A stretch of DNA of 64,000 nucleotides from Bacteroidota bacterium. GTDB taxonomy: Bacteria; Bacteroidota; Bacteroidia; Bacteroidales; JAADJA01. The stretch covers positions 1 to 64,000 of the forward strand of contig JAHLKX010000013.1 in assembly GCA_020444515.1 (NCBI GenBank). Direction: 5' to 3'. Below the pieces are notes generated by a model, which was given only the letters and a program-made list of their open reading frames with translations, was not told the DNA's origin and searched no databases. A program made the position numbers and the translations under genes. Shown in pieces: positions 53,719-62,530 of this stretch (positions are counted from its first letter, which is position 1; every line of letters begins with the position of its first letter).

Positions 53719-55326
53719 TTAGTCTTGGATACAGCGGACACTGTAGCCTGATAATTTATCCCTGTTTGCGCTTACAATTGATGAACTATTATTATAGAGG
53801 TGATATCGAATCGATTGTTCAGAATTGTATTCCGTTGAAGTCCAGAAATACCCATAGCTACCTATCGTTTGAAAGTACCCGGATGTAGCTAAATATCCTC
53901 CAGGAAGGGCCGTAAATCCACTTTCATTTGTACCCGTATTCGGTGACGTCCAATGTGTTGTCCCTGGTTCTTTCAATTTATCTCCTGCAACTGATGCTCC
54001 TCCTAAATAATCAATAAGTACTATCCAATCCGAATCTGAAGGAATGTGCCAGCCATCCGGGCAAATACCCTGTGCTTCCTCAATGATGACCCAATTCATT
54101 ATTTCGTCCCAGGGATATATTCCACCGTATTCTTCACAATTTAGCATATTATCACCGTAGCAATACTTTTGTACAATTCCATCGTTGTAAATATTATTGG
54201 AACTAGGAATATAATAACCTCTATTCAAATTTTCTGCCATCCAGCATTGGCTCCCGATTTGGACAGTAGAATAATACTGAACCATACCTTCATAATTATC
54301 AACTAGCGCATCTCCGCACACAAACGCTACATCAACTGTGATATCAAATGTACATGTTCCTCCGCCATTGATTGAGGATACAGTAAATAAATCATTTTGG
54401 GGTGTTATTGGTGTGCCGTTGCCAAGAAGGCCAATATTCTGAAATCCAGTTGAATTAAAAATACCGCTTGTACTAAAGCTGTATCCATTTACTGTGTCTG
54501 TTGTAATCGAATAGGATCCTGGTGAGATTACATTAATAGCAATTGATACATACTCGTTATATGTCAACGCAACTCCATCTTTGTATTCGCCATTTATTCC
54601 TAGAATCATACATTCACTTCCATTTCCAATTTCAATTTCTGCATCCAGCGGAATAGAGGAAACATATCCAATTCCTCGCCAGGCTGCCTGAGCACCAACA
54701 AAGATATACAACCTCCCATCATCAGTATTATAAACCATCAATCCGTCAGTTGGACTCTCAATTGATTCAATCGCCATTTGATTTAACCTTGGGATTAAGA
54801 TCCCTTTTGAATTGCTGCTAAGGTCCAGAATTGATGTTTCATCTGGGTTTTCTGTACCGATTCCAATATTCCCCGTATTATAGAAAAGATCACCATTTTC
54901 TTGTTTTCGCCATCGGGTGGTATCACTGGTGGTATTTGAATGAAAGGCATAAGGAACACTCAGAAGCTGGGAAGTGCCCATAAGCTGGTAATTTGTACCT
55001 CCTGTTTCATCCAGCTCAATCTGCAGAAAATATATATCTACTCCCCAATCTATTTCACTAAATATTCCGGAAACTACTATTCCATTGCCAATTTCGAGAG
55101 ATGCTAATCCAAAATCGTTTGTTGAAGTTTGGTGCATTTCAACATACACAGTTGTTCCTGTTGTACTTCCCTGCAGGATGCTGATCTGAAAAGATACATT
55201 TTGATTGGCCAGTATTTCACCGGTGTTGTTTCTTAAAACCGTTTGGTATTTAAATGCTTGTGGAGTTTGGGCAATAATCGAAAATGCTGTAAAAACAGCC
55301 AGGATGGTTGTTGTAATCAATTTCAT
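53719..55326 (-). CDS. FISUMP-domain secreted protein (paralogue 1)
   Basis: 535 aa with signal peptide (MKLITTTILAVFTAFSIIAQ). Residues ~21-135 are a conserved N-terminal module (TPQAFKYQTVLRNNTGEILA ... GLASLEIGNGIVVSG ... LLSVPYAFHS), shared with 55502-57166 and 59060-61132. A tail-fibre-like linker (NIGIGTENPDETSILDLSSNSKGILIPRL) and a cysteine-containing beta-domain follow. Residues ~355-535 are a Fibrobacter succinogenes major-paralogous (FISUMP) domain: IGSQCWMAENLNRG, CPDGWHIPSDSDW, GFTALPGGYLA, YGYFWTSTEYN, YSVRCIQD. FISUMP proteins are surface proteins of unknown activity with a C-type-lectin-like fold. No T9SS tail is visible. Confidence 0.9.
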   Translation of the reverse strand: MKLITTTILAVFTAFSIIAQTPQAFKYQTVLRNNTGEILANQNVSFQISILQGSTTGTTVYVEMHQTSTNDFGLASLEIGNGIVVSGIFSEIDWGVDIYFLQIELDETGGTNYQLMGTSQLLSVPYAFHSNTTSDTTRWRKQENGDLFYNTGNIGIGTENPDETSILDLSSNSKGILIPRLNQMAIESIESPTDGLMVYNTDDGRLYIFVGAQAAWRGIGYVSSIPLDAEIEIGNGSECMILGINGEYKDGVALTYNEYVSIAINVISPGSYSITTDTVNGYSFSTSGIFNSTGFQNIGLLGNGTPITPQNDLFTVSSINGGGTCTFDITVDVAFVCGDALVDNYEGMVQYYSTVQIGSQCWMAENLNRGYYIPSSNNIYNDGIVQKYCYGDNMLNCEEYGGIYPWDEIMNWVIIEEAQGICPDGWHIPSDSDWIVLIDYLGGASVAGDKLKEPGTTHWTSPNTGTNESGFTALPGGYLATSGYFQTIGSYGYFWTSTEYNSEQSIRYHLYNNSSSIVSANRDKLSGYSVRCIQD

Positions 55327-55348
55327 AACTTCTTGTTTTGGATTAAAG
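55281..55348 (-). repeat. 68-bp duplicated leader/signal-peptide DNA (copy 1)
   Basis: This stretch matches 57121-57188 at 67 of 68 positions. It spans the first ~15 codons (signal peptide) and 22 bp of leader upstream of the ATG, while the flanking coding sequences are much less similar, indicating recent duplication or gene conversion. Confidence 0.85.
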
Positions 55349-55349
55349 A

Positions 55350-55385
55350 CCTTTAAAGGTACTAAATTATGGTGTTGGAGTCAAT
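55350..55385 (-). promoter_or_regulatory. Shared promoter element, FISUMP paralogue 1
   Basis: Read on the minus strand it is TTGAC-N10-TAATTTAG followed by TACCTTTAAAGG. The TAATTTAG box fits the Bacteroidota -7 consensus. Equivalent elements occur at 57191-57212 and 61154-61187. Confidence 0.45.
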
Positions 55386-55501
55386 TTTAAATACATAGTA
55401 GTTAATAAAAAGGATCAATTGAAAGCTGATTATACAAACATTATAATTTTGTAATATTCGATGTAATCATTTGTGAGTCCGGAAATGAAATTTTGTAATC
55501 A

Positions 55502-57166
55502 TCAATCATTTCTTATACATCGAACTGATAGCCCATTTTTTTTTGCGGAGGTATTAGTAGTTTCCAAATAACTATATGCATATCCTAACATGTACCTCCT
55601 TGCTTCATCAATACTTGATTCGTCAGTACACCACCAATAACCATATAAACCTATATTGTTGAATGTTCCGCTCCCGCTCCTAAGGCCTCCTGGTGTTGCT
55701 CCAAATCCATAATCATCTGTACCATAATACAAAGAATGCTCATCCCATCTTGGATGCTCATTTGTATTGCACTCACCTCCCAATGGAGAATTGACCTGCC
55801 TGCAGGACTTTAATACATTTCCAGGTGGGGATTGTGTCCCAATAAAGTTTTTAAGTGTATCAATATCTTCTATGCTTGGTACGTGCCATCCTGTTGGACA
55901 CAGGCCATTTTGATCAGAAACGGTATGCCAATTATACAGTGCGCCATAAATATCCTTCCATGTAATATTTTGATCATACCAAACATAAGCCGCACCTTCC
56001 AGATTAGCCCATGCCGAATTATCCGGTACATAGGGAATAGCAACACCATTGCGGTAAGTTGTTGTTCTTAAATTCTCAGTCATCCAACATTGTGTGCCTA
56101 TTTGAACGGTGCCATATGTATTCCCGTCAATATCGCTTATTAAACTGCCACAGCTACCTGACGTCGGGTTGACATACACGCTAAAAGTACATGCTCCCCC
56201 ATTATTAGAACCTATTGCATTGAATAGATCAGTCTGTTCAGCTAGTGGAATTCCATAGCCAGATAGGGATATTGCTTGAATACCTGTTTCTGTAAATGTC
56301 CCTTCACCGATAAATGAATAGCCATTAATGGTATCGGTAGAAACATTATAATAACCAATTGAAATAACATTTACTTCAATTGATACATAACATAACGATG
56401 TTAACATCCCACCTACCATATAATCCCCAATCACAACTGTGTTATTACAACTTCCTCCAGTTCCGATTTCGAAAATCGAATTTGTAGGAATGGATAAAGC
56501 ACCATAACTTATTTCTCTCCATTCTGCCTGGTTTTCAACGAAAATAAATAGTTTGTTAAGGTCCGTATTATAAACCAATAAACCATTTGCTGGTAATTGT
56601 ATTGCGGTTATTTGATCAGAGGTTAATCTGGGTAATAGAAATCCTTCTGAGTCACTATCCAAATCCAATAATGCTGATCCTTCCGGACTTTCTGTCCCAA
56701 TACCGACTTTACCCTCTTTATAATATAAATCGATTTCATTTGATTTTTGCCACTTCGTGGTATCACCAGTAGATTCAGAATACAAGGAATATGGCACACT
56801 TAATAGTTGAGAAACGCCTATAACCTGGTAATTTTCATTTCCCGTTTCATCTATTTCAATCTGCAGAAAATAATTATCGGCGCCCCAGTCTATGTCGGCA
56901 AATATTCCGGAAATAACAATGCCATTACCAATTTCAAGATTTGCCAATCCATAATCATTTGTGGTTGTCTGTTGCGTTTCAACAAACACAGCTGTTCCAG
57001 TGGGATTTCCCTGTAAAATGCTTATTCGAAATGAGACCGTTTGATTGGCAATGATTTCCCCGGAATTATTCCGGACTACTGATTGGTATTTGAATGCATG
57101 TGGTGTTTGTGAAAAAAGTGAAAATGCTGTAAACACAGCCAGGATGGTTGTTGTAATCAATTTCAT
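55502..57166 (-). CDS. FISUMP-domain secreted protein (paralogue 2)
   Basis: 554 aa, closely parallel to the gene at 53719-55326. Signal peptide MKLITTTILAVFTAFSLFSQ; N-terminal module (TPHAFKYQSVVRNNSGEIIA ... GLANLEIGNGIVISG ... LLSVPYSLYS) to about residue 135; tail-fibre-like stretch (KVGIGTESPEGSALLDLDSDSEGFLLPRL); then FISUMP domain (about 350-554): YGTVQIGTQCWMTENLRTTTYRNG, ALYNWHTV, LCPTGWHVPSIEDID, YGFGATPGGLRSG, GYWWCTDES, LSVRCIRND. The paired GTQCWMTENL and CPTGWHVPS motifs are diagnostic. The first 15 codons and the leader are almost identical in DNA to paralogue 1, while the rest has diverged. Confidence 0.9.
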   Translation of the reverse strand: MKLITTTILAVFTAFSLFSQTPHAFKYQSVVRNNSGEIIANQTVSFRISILQGNPTGTAVFVETQQTTTNDYGLANLEIGNGIVISGIFADIDWGADNYFLQIEIDETGNENYQVIGVSQLLSVPYSLYSESTGDTTKWQKSNEIDLYYKEGKVGIGTESPEGSALLDLDSDSEGFLLPRLTSDQITAIQLPANGLLVYNTDLNKLFIFVENQAEWREISYGALSIPTNSIFEIGTGGSCNNTVVIGDYMVGGMLTSLCYVSIEVNVISIGYYNVSTDTINGYSFIGEGTFTETGIQAISLSGYGIPLAEQTDLFNAIGSNNGGACTFSVYVNPTSGSCGSLISDIDGNTYGTVQIGTQCWMTENLRTTTYRNGVAIPYVPDNSAWANLEGAAYVWYDQNITWKDIYGALYNWHTVSDQNGLCPTGWHVPSIEDIDTLKNFIGTQSPPGNVLKSCRQVNSPLGGECNTNEHPRWDEHSLYYGTDDYGFGATPGGLRSGSGTFNNIGLYGYWWCTDESSIDEARRYMLGYAYSYLETTNTSAKKNGLSVRCIRND

Positions 57167-57188
57167 AACTTCTTGTTTTGGATTAAAG
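57121..57188 (-). repeat. 68-bp duplicated leader/signal-peptide DNA (copy 2)
   Basis: Second copy of the segment at 55281-55348 (one mismatch, at position 14). It covers the start of FISUMP paralogue 2. Confidence 0.85.
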
Positions 57189-57190
57189 TT

Positions 57191-57212
57191 CCCTAAAGAT
57201 AATAAAATATGT
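57191..57212 (-). promoter_or_regulatory. Shared promoter element, FISUMP paralogue 2
   Basis: Minus-strand reading CATATTTTATTATCTTTAGGG matches the element before paralogue 1 and before the tail-fibre-like gene, at the same distance from the start codon. Confidence 0.42.
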
Positions 57213-57363
57213 TGGATAAGTAGATATGAAAATTGAACTACCTATCGGTATATTTCTGTTTATCTTTCAAAATCGATACCTTTAAGGAATTGCGGGTCTA
57301 TTATAAAACTGAAAATTTGCTTATGAGACGCTAATAAAACTTTATTAATTCTGATATTTTGAT

Positions 57364-59046
57364 TTAATAGAACTTAATCTCACCTCCGTTTCGCAACCTT
57401 GCCTCTCCATAAATTTTCATGCCATGCAGGAAACAAGCGGCCTGAGGATCTATCCCCTGTGAAAAGAAACATACAGGCGCATCCTGCGTTCCATTTGCCA
57501 CCAAACCATATCCGTAATTGGGATCCAGGGCCGAAATTTTCCGGTCATCATTAAAAAGGATTGATACGCCATTATTTACTGTAAGTACCTCACCTACAGG
57601 AACGGTTGCATTCCCCACTATTCTGCCTCGAGAGTAGCTGTTCCATGGCCCTCCCCAGCCATCGTATACATTCCCGCTAATATTATTGGTAAATCTGCCT
57701 CCCACTGTCAGTGAAGGATCACCGAATAATTGCATTTTATGAATGTGCACAAATGCATAAAAAGTCATACCAATATTCTCAACATCTGCAACAAAAGTTG
57801 ACATGGCATTTTCCCAAAGAATACCCAATGTGCGATTACCATTATAATAATCCTGGAAAAAATAAGGGGCAAGGCCAATGCTCTGTGATGGATTGCTTAA
57901 CCATAATCCCTGTTCTGACTTACTGGTGACTCCAATGTACCCTATCCCGCCGGTATATCTTTTGACCAGGAATTGTTCAGCCATAGATTCGTCATTGTAG
58001 GTATCATATTGCGAAGGCTGAATGGCCATCGGTTCCGGGAAATTAACAACCGGATAAGGCCCACCGAGACGGTTCCACTCATTGCCGTTGATATCCATAT
58101 AATATTCCCGGTCGAAATGAAACCTGCCCGTATAGCATGCTGAAGCAAAGATTACAGGAAGCATATGGTAATTGTTAAGTGCTGTCATATATGAATCGTC
58201 ATACCAGTCAGAAAGTATTAGCCGGTTACCGTGACCGTAATAATTCACGATTCCAACACCATTGTTTAAACGGGTGTTGAATTCTCCAGCGCAGTTTTCA
58301 TAGCTCGTTCCAGACCAGGGTGCGTTGTCTTTGTATCTTTTTATAACGTTAAAACCGCCAGCGGTCAAATACGGAACCAGATCCTCGTTCACTTTATTCG
58401 TGTCTCCCCATCCGTCCCCACCGCCGTCGACCAGTAACATGGCATTGTTAAACCAGCTGCCCGGGGCTTTTATCTCATAATCAATGACTTTGTCAATATA
58501 AGTTTCTATTTCATCTTCAGTTGACGCAGGAACGCGCGCCAGGGCAATGTCCGGGTACATATTGATATTATCCAGGTTAATTAAATTGATATTTGTTCCA
58601 CCTGCAAAATCCATTTCACCAATTTGCCCGTCATTGTCGCCATCCCAGTCATCGAAATTATAGTAGTCGTCGTAGAGGTCAGCATAATATAGGTCAGAGG
58701 GATAATATTTACTTCCCCACTCCGTATTGTAAGCCCTGCAGTACCTGACCGGAAATTTGTCGCAATCGCCTGCCAGCATAACATAGATAACATTATAGTT
58801 TTGCTCGTAGTACTGGATACATTTTTTTACCTTTTCGGGAAGATCATCGCCTGTAAAATTGTTGTCAACCCATGTTAAGCTTACCAGGTAGGTTGGTCGT
58901 CCTGTGCAGTTTTTATAGTTTTGGAGTACTTCCAACTCATCCATAAAATCATCCGGTGCAATGATCAGGAACTTATCCTGTGTAAATGAAATGATGCTGG
59001 AAAGACATAATGCCATTGTGATTATAAAAGGTTTTAATTTCATCAT
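57364..59046 (-). CDS. C25-family cysteine peptidase (gingipain-like)
   Basis: 560 aa with signal peptide (IITMALCLSSIISFTQ). Catalytic motifs of family C25 are clear: histidine in NYYGHGN (His272) and cysteine in FASACYTG (Cys304). Further features are FLIIAPDDF near the N-terminus, YVMLAGDCDKFPVRY, LYYADLYDD and YPDIALARVPA, all typical of gingipain catalytic domains. After the peptidase a short beta-helix-like segment (GNATVPVGEVLTVNNGVSILF) ends the protein at residue 560. The prodomain is short, and the T9SS C-terminal domain normally needed for export is absent. Lying 13 bp after the tail-fibre-like gene, it is probably co-transcribed. Confidence 0.9.
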   Translation of the reverse strand: MMKLKPFIITMALCLSSIISFTQDKFLIIAPDDFMDELEVLQNYKNCTGRPTYLVSLTWVDNNFTGDDLPEKVKKCIQYYEQNYNVIYVMLAGDCDKFPVRYCRAYNTEWGSKYYPSDLYYADLYDDYYNFDDWDGDNDGQIGEMDFAGGTNINLINLDNINMYPDIALARVPASTEDEIETYIDKVIDYEIKAPGSWFNNAMLLVDGGGDGWGDTNKVNEDLVPYLTAGGFNVIKRYKDNAPWSGTSYENCAGEFNTRLNNGVGIVNYYGHGNRLILSDWYDDSYMTALNNYHMLPVIFASACYTGRFHFDREYYMDINGNEWNRLGGPYPVVNFPEPMAIQPSQYDTYNDESMAEQFLVKRYTGGIGYIGVTSKSEQGLWLSNPSQSIGLAPYFFQDYYNGNRTLGILWENAMSTFVADVENIGMTFYAFVHIHKMQLFGDPSLTVGGRFTNNISGNVYDGWGGPWNSYSRGRIVGNATVPVGEVLTVNNGVSILFNDDRKISALDPNYGYGLVANGTQDAPVCFFSQGIDPQAACFLHGMKIYGEARLRNGGEIKFY

Positions 59047-59059
59047 AAACCTCCCTTTC

Positions 59060-61132
59060 TTATTGTAAGGTTACCAATACCAGGATCTGTCCCTTTTTAT
59101 CCTTTTCCAGTGATTCCATCGCTTTACCCAAAATGGCTCCCTGTGCTTTTGAGTTATCACTGACAACCATGGCATAGCCCGGAGTGAGGGAGGTTGTTAA
59201 AAGGTCTCCCGGTAAAATCTCACCGTAGGTAGCATCTACATTGCAATATACCCTGCCGGCGAGCGCCACATTGCAGTCGAACTGACCGGAACCCAGTTTA
59301 ACGCCTGAACCGAGATCATTAGCTCCAGCAATTATTCCTGCAACTTTGGTGTCATACGGACATGAACTGATGGTTAATTCACCGGGGTTTTCAGCATCAA
59401 TGGAAAGCACCGTTCCTGGCTGCAAGGTTGTTTCTTCCGAAATGTCGAATCCTTCTGCATAGTCAAGGCCTTCGCCCAACTCTACAACCGGTAAACCCGA
59501 ATAATCACTTTCGATCAATACATTGCCGCGTACAGTTAACTGTTCAGTAGGATTTTCTGTTCCTATTCCAACATTACCTCCCATAATTGCGGTTCTGTTG
59601 CTGCTATAAATGTATAACCTGTCATCCAAATCCTCTTCAATGTATGCGTAATCGCCATCTCCAAAGTTCAGCCTGGCTCCATATCCGTATATTCCATCCG
59701 GTCCAACCAGGCGCAGTACATTATCGTCAGAAGTGTTGCCTACAGTTAGTTTGTGTCCTAAAGCTTTCGCTTCCGGGCCATCTTTCGTTTTTGTAAATTT
59801 TGAGATATTGTCACTGATACTGGAAACACCAATGCCTATATTCCCATTCTGGTCAATAATGAACCTTTCACCATCCCGAGCGATAATAAATTTACCGGCT
59901 TTTCCATATAGTCCAACTCCAGCCAACCATGTATTTGGGCCTGTTACATCACTTCCCTCCCGGAATGATATGCTTGCTTCATTTTGTCCGGTATTGGCGT
60001 TCTCCAATCTTAACATGCCCCATGATGAAGATGCTGCTGATATATGCAGTTTTCCTGCCGGGGAAGAGGTGCCGATACCCACATTTCCACTTCCTTTAAA
60101 AGTGACCCGGTCTCCTGCCTGATAAAGCGTTAGATCATTATTATCATTCACGTAAAAGGCATAGGTAACTGCACCTCTCTTAATGTTTATCTCGGGGGTC
60201 TGGTCAGCAGGTGATTCGATTAATATTCTTGGATTGGCTTCTCCGAAAACATGTAAAAGTCGGGATGGGTTTGTTGTTCCGATACCAACATTTGAACTGG
60301 CATAAACTTTTCCTTCGAAATAACCTGCATGGCCGGAGCTGCTGTAACCGTATACCCCTTGCGAAGGGGTTCCCAATGATCCGGTATTCCCGGCATCCCA
60401 GTTTGCTCCGAAGACACCCGATCCTACATCACTTTCACCAAACACACCCGTACCATTCCAGGTATATCCATGCACACCGATACCCCCGGGAGAATATCCA
60501 TATACACCATCATTTTGGTAAACTCCATCACTGGTGCCAAGGACACCAAAATTACCACTTGTGCTGTTTATTCCATGAACCCCATAGCCTTCTCCATTAT
60601 TGGTGCCTACAATGATACCATCTGCATTGGTTCCAGATAGTGATATAGGTATTTCGAGATTCAATGTTACATCTCCTGATGTTCCTCCACCATTAAGTCC
60701 TGTTCCGGCATAGACGGCCGTGATGTCACCACTGGAACTTCCTGAATGGAGAGCATACGGAACACTGAAAAGCTGTGACGTTCCCATTGATATATAACCT
60801 GATCCCTGTAGCAGATCAATTTCAATTTCCAGGTATTTTAATCCATTGCCCCAGTCTATTGCCGGGAATGATCCGATTGTTATTGTACCATATCCAATTT
60901 CAAGGTTTACCAATCCAAATTGGTCGGTAGTAGCTGCGTGTGTTTCCTGGTAAATAATCGTGCCTGAAGCAGCATTGTTATGAATGCTTGCCCGTATGTT
61001 TACAGGTTGATTCTCCAGGACTTCGCCTGCATTGTTGCGTACCACAGCCTGGTACTTGAATGCCTGGGGAAGCTGAGAATAAAGTAAAAAGGTAGATAGT
61101 ACCACTGCAAGGGTTAATGTGATTTTTTTCAT
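59060..61132 (-). CDS. Tail-fibre-like secreted protein with the shared N-terminal module
   Basis: 690 aa; signal peptide MKKITLTLAVVLSTFLLYSQ. Residues ~21-130 are the module also found in both FISUMP proteins (PQAFKYQAVVRNNAGEVLE ... GLVNLEIGYGTITIG ... LFSVPYALHSG). Glycine-rich repeats follow (GYGVHGINSTSG, GVYGYSPGGIGVHGY, GSGVFGANWDAG), then tail-fibre motifs of the type NVGIGTTNPSRLLHV, NVGIGTSSPAGKLHI and NVGIGTENPTEQLTV. The last ~130 residues (AEGFDISEETTLQPGTVLSID ... GRVYCNVDATYGEILPGDLLTTSL ... KGQILVLVTLQ) form a distinct domain common in bacterial and phage fibre proteins. Likely a trimeric surface fibre (inference). Precedes the C25 gene by 13 bp. Confidence 0.84.
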   Translation of the reverse strand: MKKITLTLAVVLSTFLLYSQLPQAFKYQAVVRNNAGEVLENQPVNIRASIHNNAASGTIIYQETHAATTDQFGLVNLEIGYGTITIGSFPAIDWGNGLKYLEIEIDLLQGSGYISMGTSQLFSVPYALHSGSSSGDITAVYAGTGLNGGGTSGDVTLNLEIPISLSGTNADGIIVGTNNGEGYGVHGINSTSGNFGVLGTSDGVYQNDGVYGYSPGGIGVHGYTWNGTGVFGESDVGSGVFGANWDAGNTGSLGTPSQGVYGYSSSGHAGYFEGKVYASSNVGIGTTNPSRLLHVFGEANPRILIESPADQTPEINIKRGAVTYAFYVNDNNDLTLYQAGDRVTFKGSGNVGIGTSSPAGKLHISAASSSWGMLRLENANTGQNEASISFREGSDVTGPNTWLAGVGLYGKAGKFIIARDGERFIIDQNGNIGIGVSSISDNISKFTKTKDGPEAKALGHKLTVGNTSDDNVLRLVGPDGIYGYGARLNFGDGDYAYIEEDLDDRLYIYSSNRTAIMGGNVGIGTENPTEQLTVRGNVLIESDYSGLPVVELGEGLDYAEGFDISEETTLQPGTVLSIDAENPGELTISSCPYDTKVAGIIAGANDLGSGVKLGSGQFDCNVALAGRVYCNVDATYGEILPGDLLTTSLTPGYAMVVSDNSKAQGAILGKAMESLEKDKKGQILVLVTLQ

Positions 61133-61153
61133 GTCATTTGTTTTTGATTCGGT

Positions 61154-61187
61154 CCTTTAAAGATACTAAAATATGGCCCTTAAGTCA
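61154..61187 (-). promoter_or_regulatory. Shared promoter element, tail-fibre-like gene
   Basis: On the minus strand TTGAC-N10-TATTTTAG is followed by TATCTTTAAAGG, 22 bp before the ATG. Nearly the same string precedes the two FISUMP genes. Confidence 0.45.
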
Positions 61188-61343
61188 ATATGAAAATTAA
61201 ACAAGCCTATGTGAATTTTGCGTCTATTTTAAAATCCAGACCTGAAGTTAGTATTCGTCTTTGATGCAGCGGACTGATCAAAATATGCGAGTCGCTTACT
61301 CACAAGACCAGGCTTCAGATTGATCTAAGTTTGGGCCGATTTA

Positions 61344-61925
61344 TTATTCGTTATTTTTAATTGAGGTGGATTTTTTTAAAGCATAACTTTCAAGTTTACT
61401 CCTGTTGCTGTCAAAATTCTTTTTCAGGCTCTGTATCGGTATTTTAGTTTTAGAAGTTCCCAATAAAGCGCCACTGATAGCTCCTACAATGGAGAATGGG
61501 ATCATTAACATAACGGCTTTTGCCTCCGCGGAAAACCTTACGCAAGCCCAGGTATAAGGATCACAGGGTGGATCATCACCGGATGCAAGGCCAATTCCAC
61601 CACCAATCAAAGCACCTACAAGCGTGCCGATCAATAAACCATTCGTCACACTATTCTTTTTTCTTAATTCGAGTAGAATAATATCCCTGTATCCAAATTC
61701 AATGGTAGAATAATGCATGGTTTCACTGCCGGCTGTTTTATAATCTGCGATCAGGACGGAGGAATCGGTTACCTGGTAAAAAATTCCTTCAATGTTGAAT
61801 GGTTCAACATAAAGTGATACCCATGTCTGGGTTGGATTATGTTTTCGTATGGAGTCCTGCGAAATTGAAGTTGATTTGTCAAAAATTAAAATTGCTGAAA
61901 TCAAAATAAGGATCAAAACTTTCAT
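61344..61925 (-). CDS. Secreted/membrane glycine-zipper protein, unknown function
   Basis: The frame is open to 61994; ATG 61923-61925 starts a signal-like helix (MKVLILILISAILIFDKSTS) and gives 193 aa. A beta-rich part (WVSLYVEPFNIEGIFYQVTDSSVLIADYK) is followed by a glycine-zipper helix (LLIGTLVGALIGGGIGLASG) and a second hydrophobic stretch (VMLMIPFSIVGAISGALLG). Two cysteines in DPPCDPYTWAC may form a disulfide. The type occurs in many Bacteroidota, but no function is known to me. The leader (AAAACAGGAAATT before ATG) resembles that of the FISUMP genes. Confidence 0.75.
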   Translation of the reverse strand: MKVLILILISAILIFDKSTSISQDSIRKHNPTQTWVSLYVEPFNIEGIFYQVTDSSVLIADYKTAGSETMHYSTIEFGYRDIILLELRKKNSVTNGLLIGTLVGALIGGGIGLASGDDPPCDPYTWACVRFSAEAKAVMLMIPFSIVGAISGALLGTSKTKIPIQSLKKNFDSNRSKLESYALKKSTSIKNNE

Positions 61926-62062
61926 AATTTCCTGTTTTTGTTTGGTTTTTTTAAACTTACAGCAGGGGTGGTCAATTTGCTTCAAAAGAAACAAGCTGAA
62001 AATAAATCAAAGAACATCATTTCATTCTTACATCACTGGTACTCATAATAAGTTTGATTCAC

Positions 62063-62518
62063 TCATGAACTGTAAATAATTTTCCATTCTCCTTCGACCT
62101 TTTCCAGAACTCTAACACAGATATATTTTTTAATAAATTCACTCTCCAGGTTGTAAACAGATTGATCATAAATGGCAAGTGCACTTTCCGGGAAAACTTT
62201 GATCCGGTAATTTTCATATGAACAAAAAACAGATGGTGTTACTTTATCTGTTCTTTCTGTGGGGTGATAAAATTTACTTACCTCATCCCAACCTGTATGA
62301 TATCTAAAGTTATTACCTTCAATTCTAAGGATCGTAATGAAATCATCTTGCTTGAATGATTTTTTTTGCTGCTCAAAATCATTTATTAGTGACATTTCAG
62401 TTTCATTTTCGATGACCGCTTTAATGGCCTCTTTTTATAAATCAATATTTACTTTTTCTTTGCAGGAATTTGCCAAAATCAAAAGAATAAACATAACAAT
62501 GGATAGGTAATTTTTCAT
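62063..62518 (-). pseudogene. NTF2/SnoaL-like (DUF4440-type) lipoprotein gene with an in-frame stop at codon 28
   Basis: Reading from ATG 62516-62518 gives a lipoprotein signal ending in lipobox ANSC (Cys19), then KEKVNIDL and a TAA at 62435-62437. The frame continues as KEAIKAVIENETE and then MSLINDFEQQKKSFKQDD ... GWDEVSKFY ... EKVEGEWKIIYSS to the stop at 62063. The whole 151-codon frame is coherent before and after the stop and has the helix-then-sheet pattern of SnoaL-like proteins. So one nonsense mutation interrupts an otherwise intact gene. The ATG at 62395 could give a 110-aa cytoplasmic fragment, but it lacks the first helix. A sequencing error is the alternative. Confidence 0.75.
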
Positions 62519-62530
62519 TGGATTTACTGT

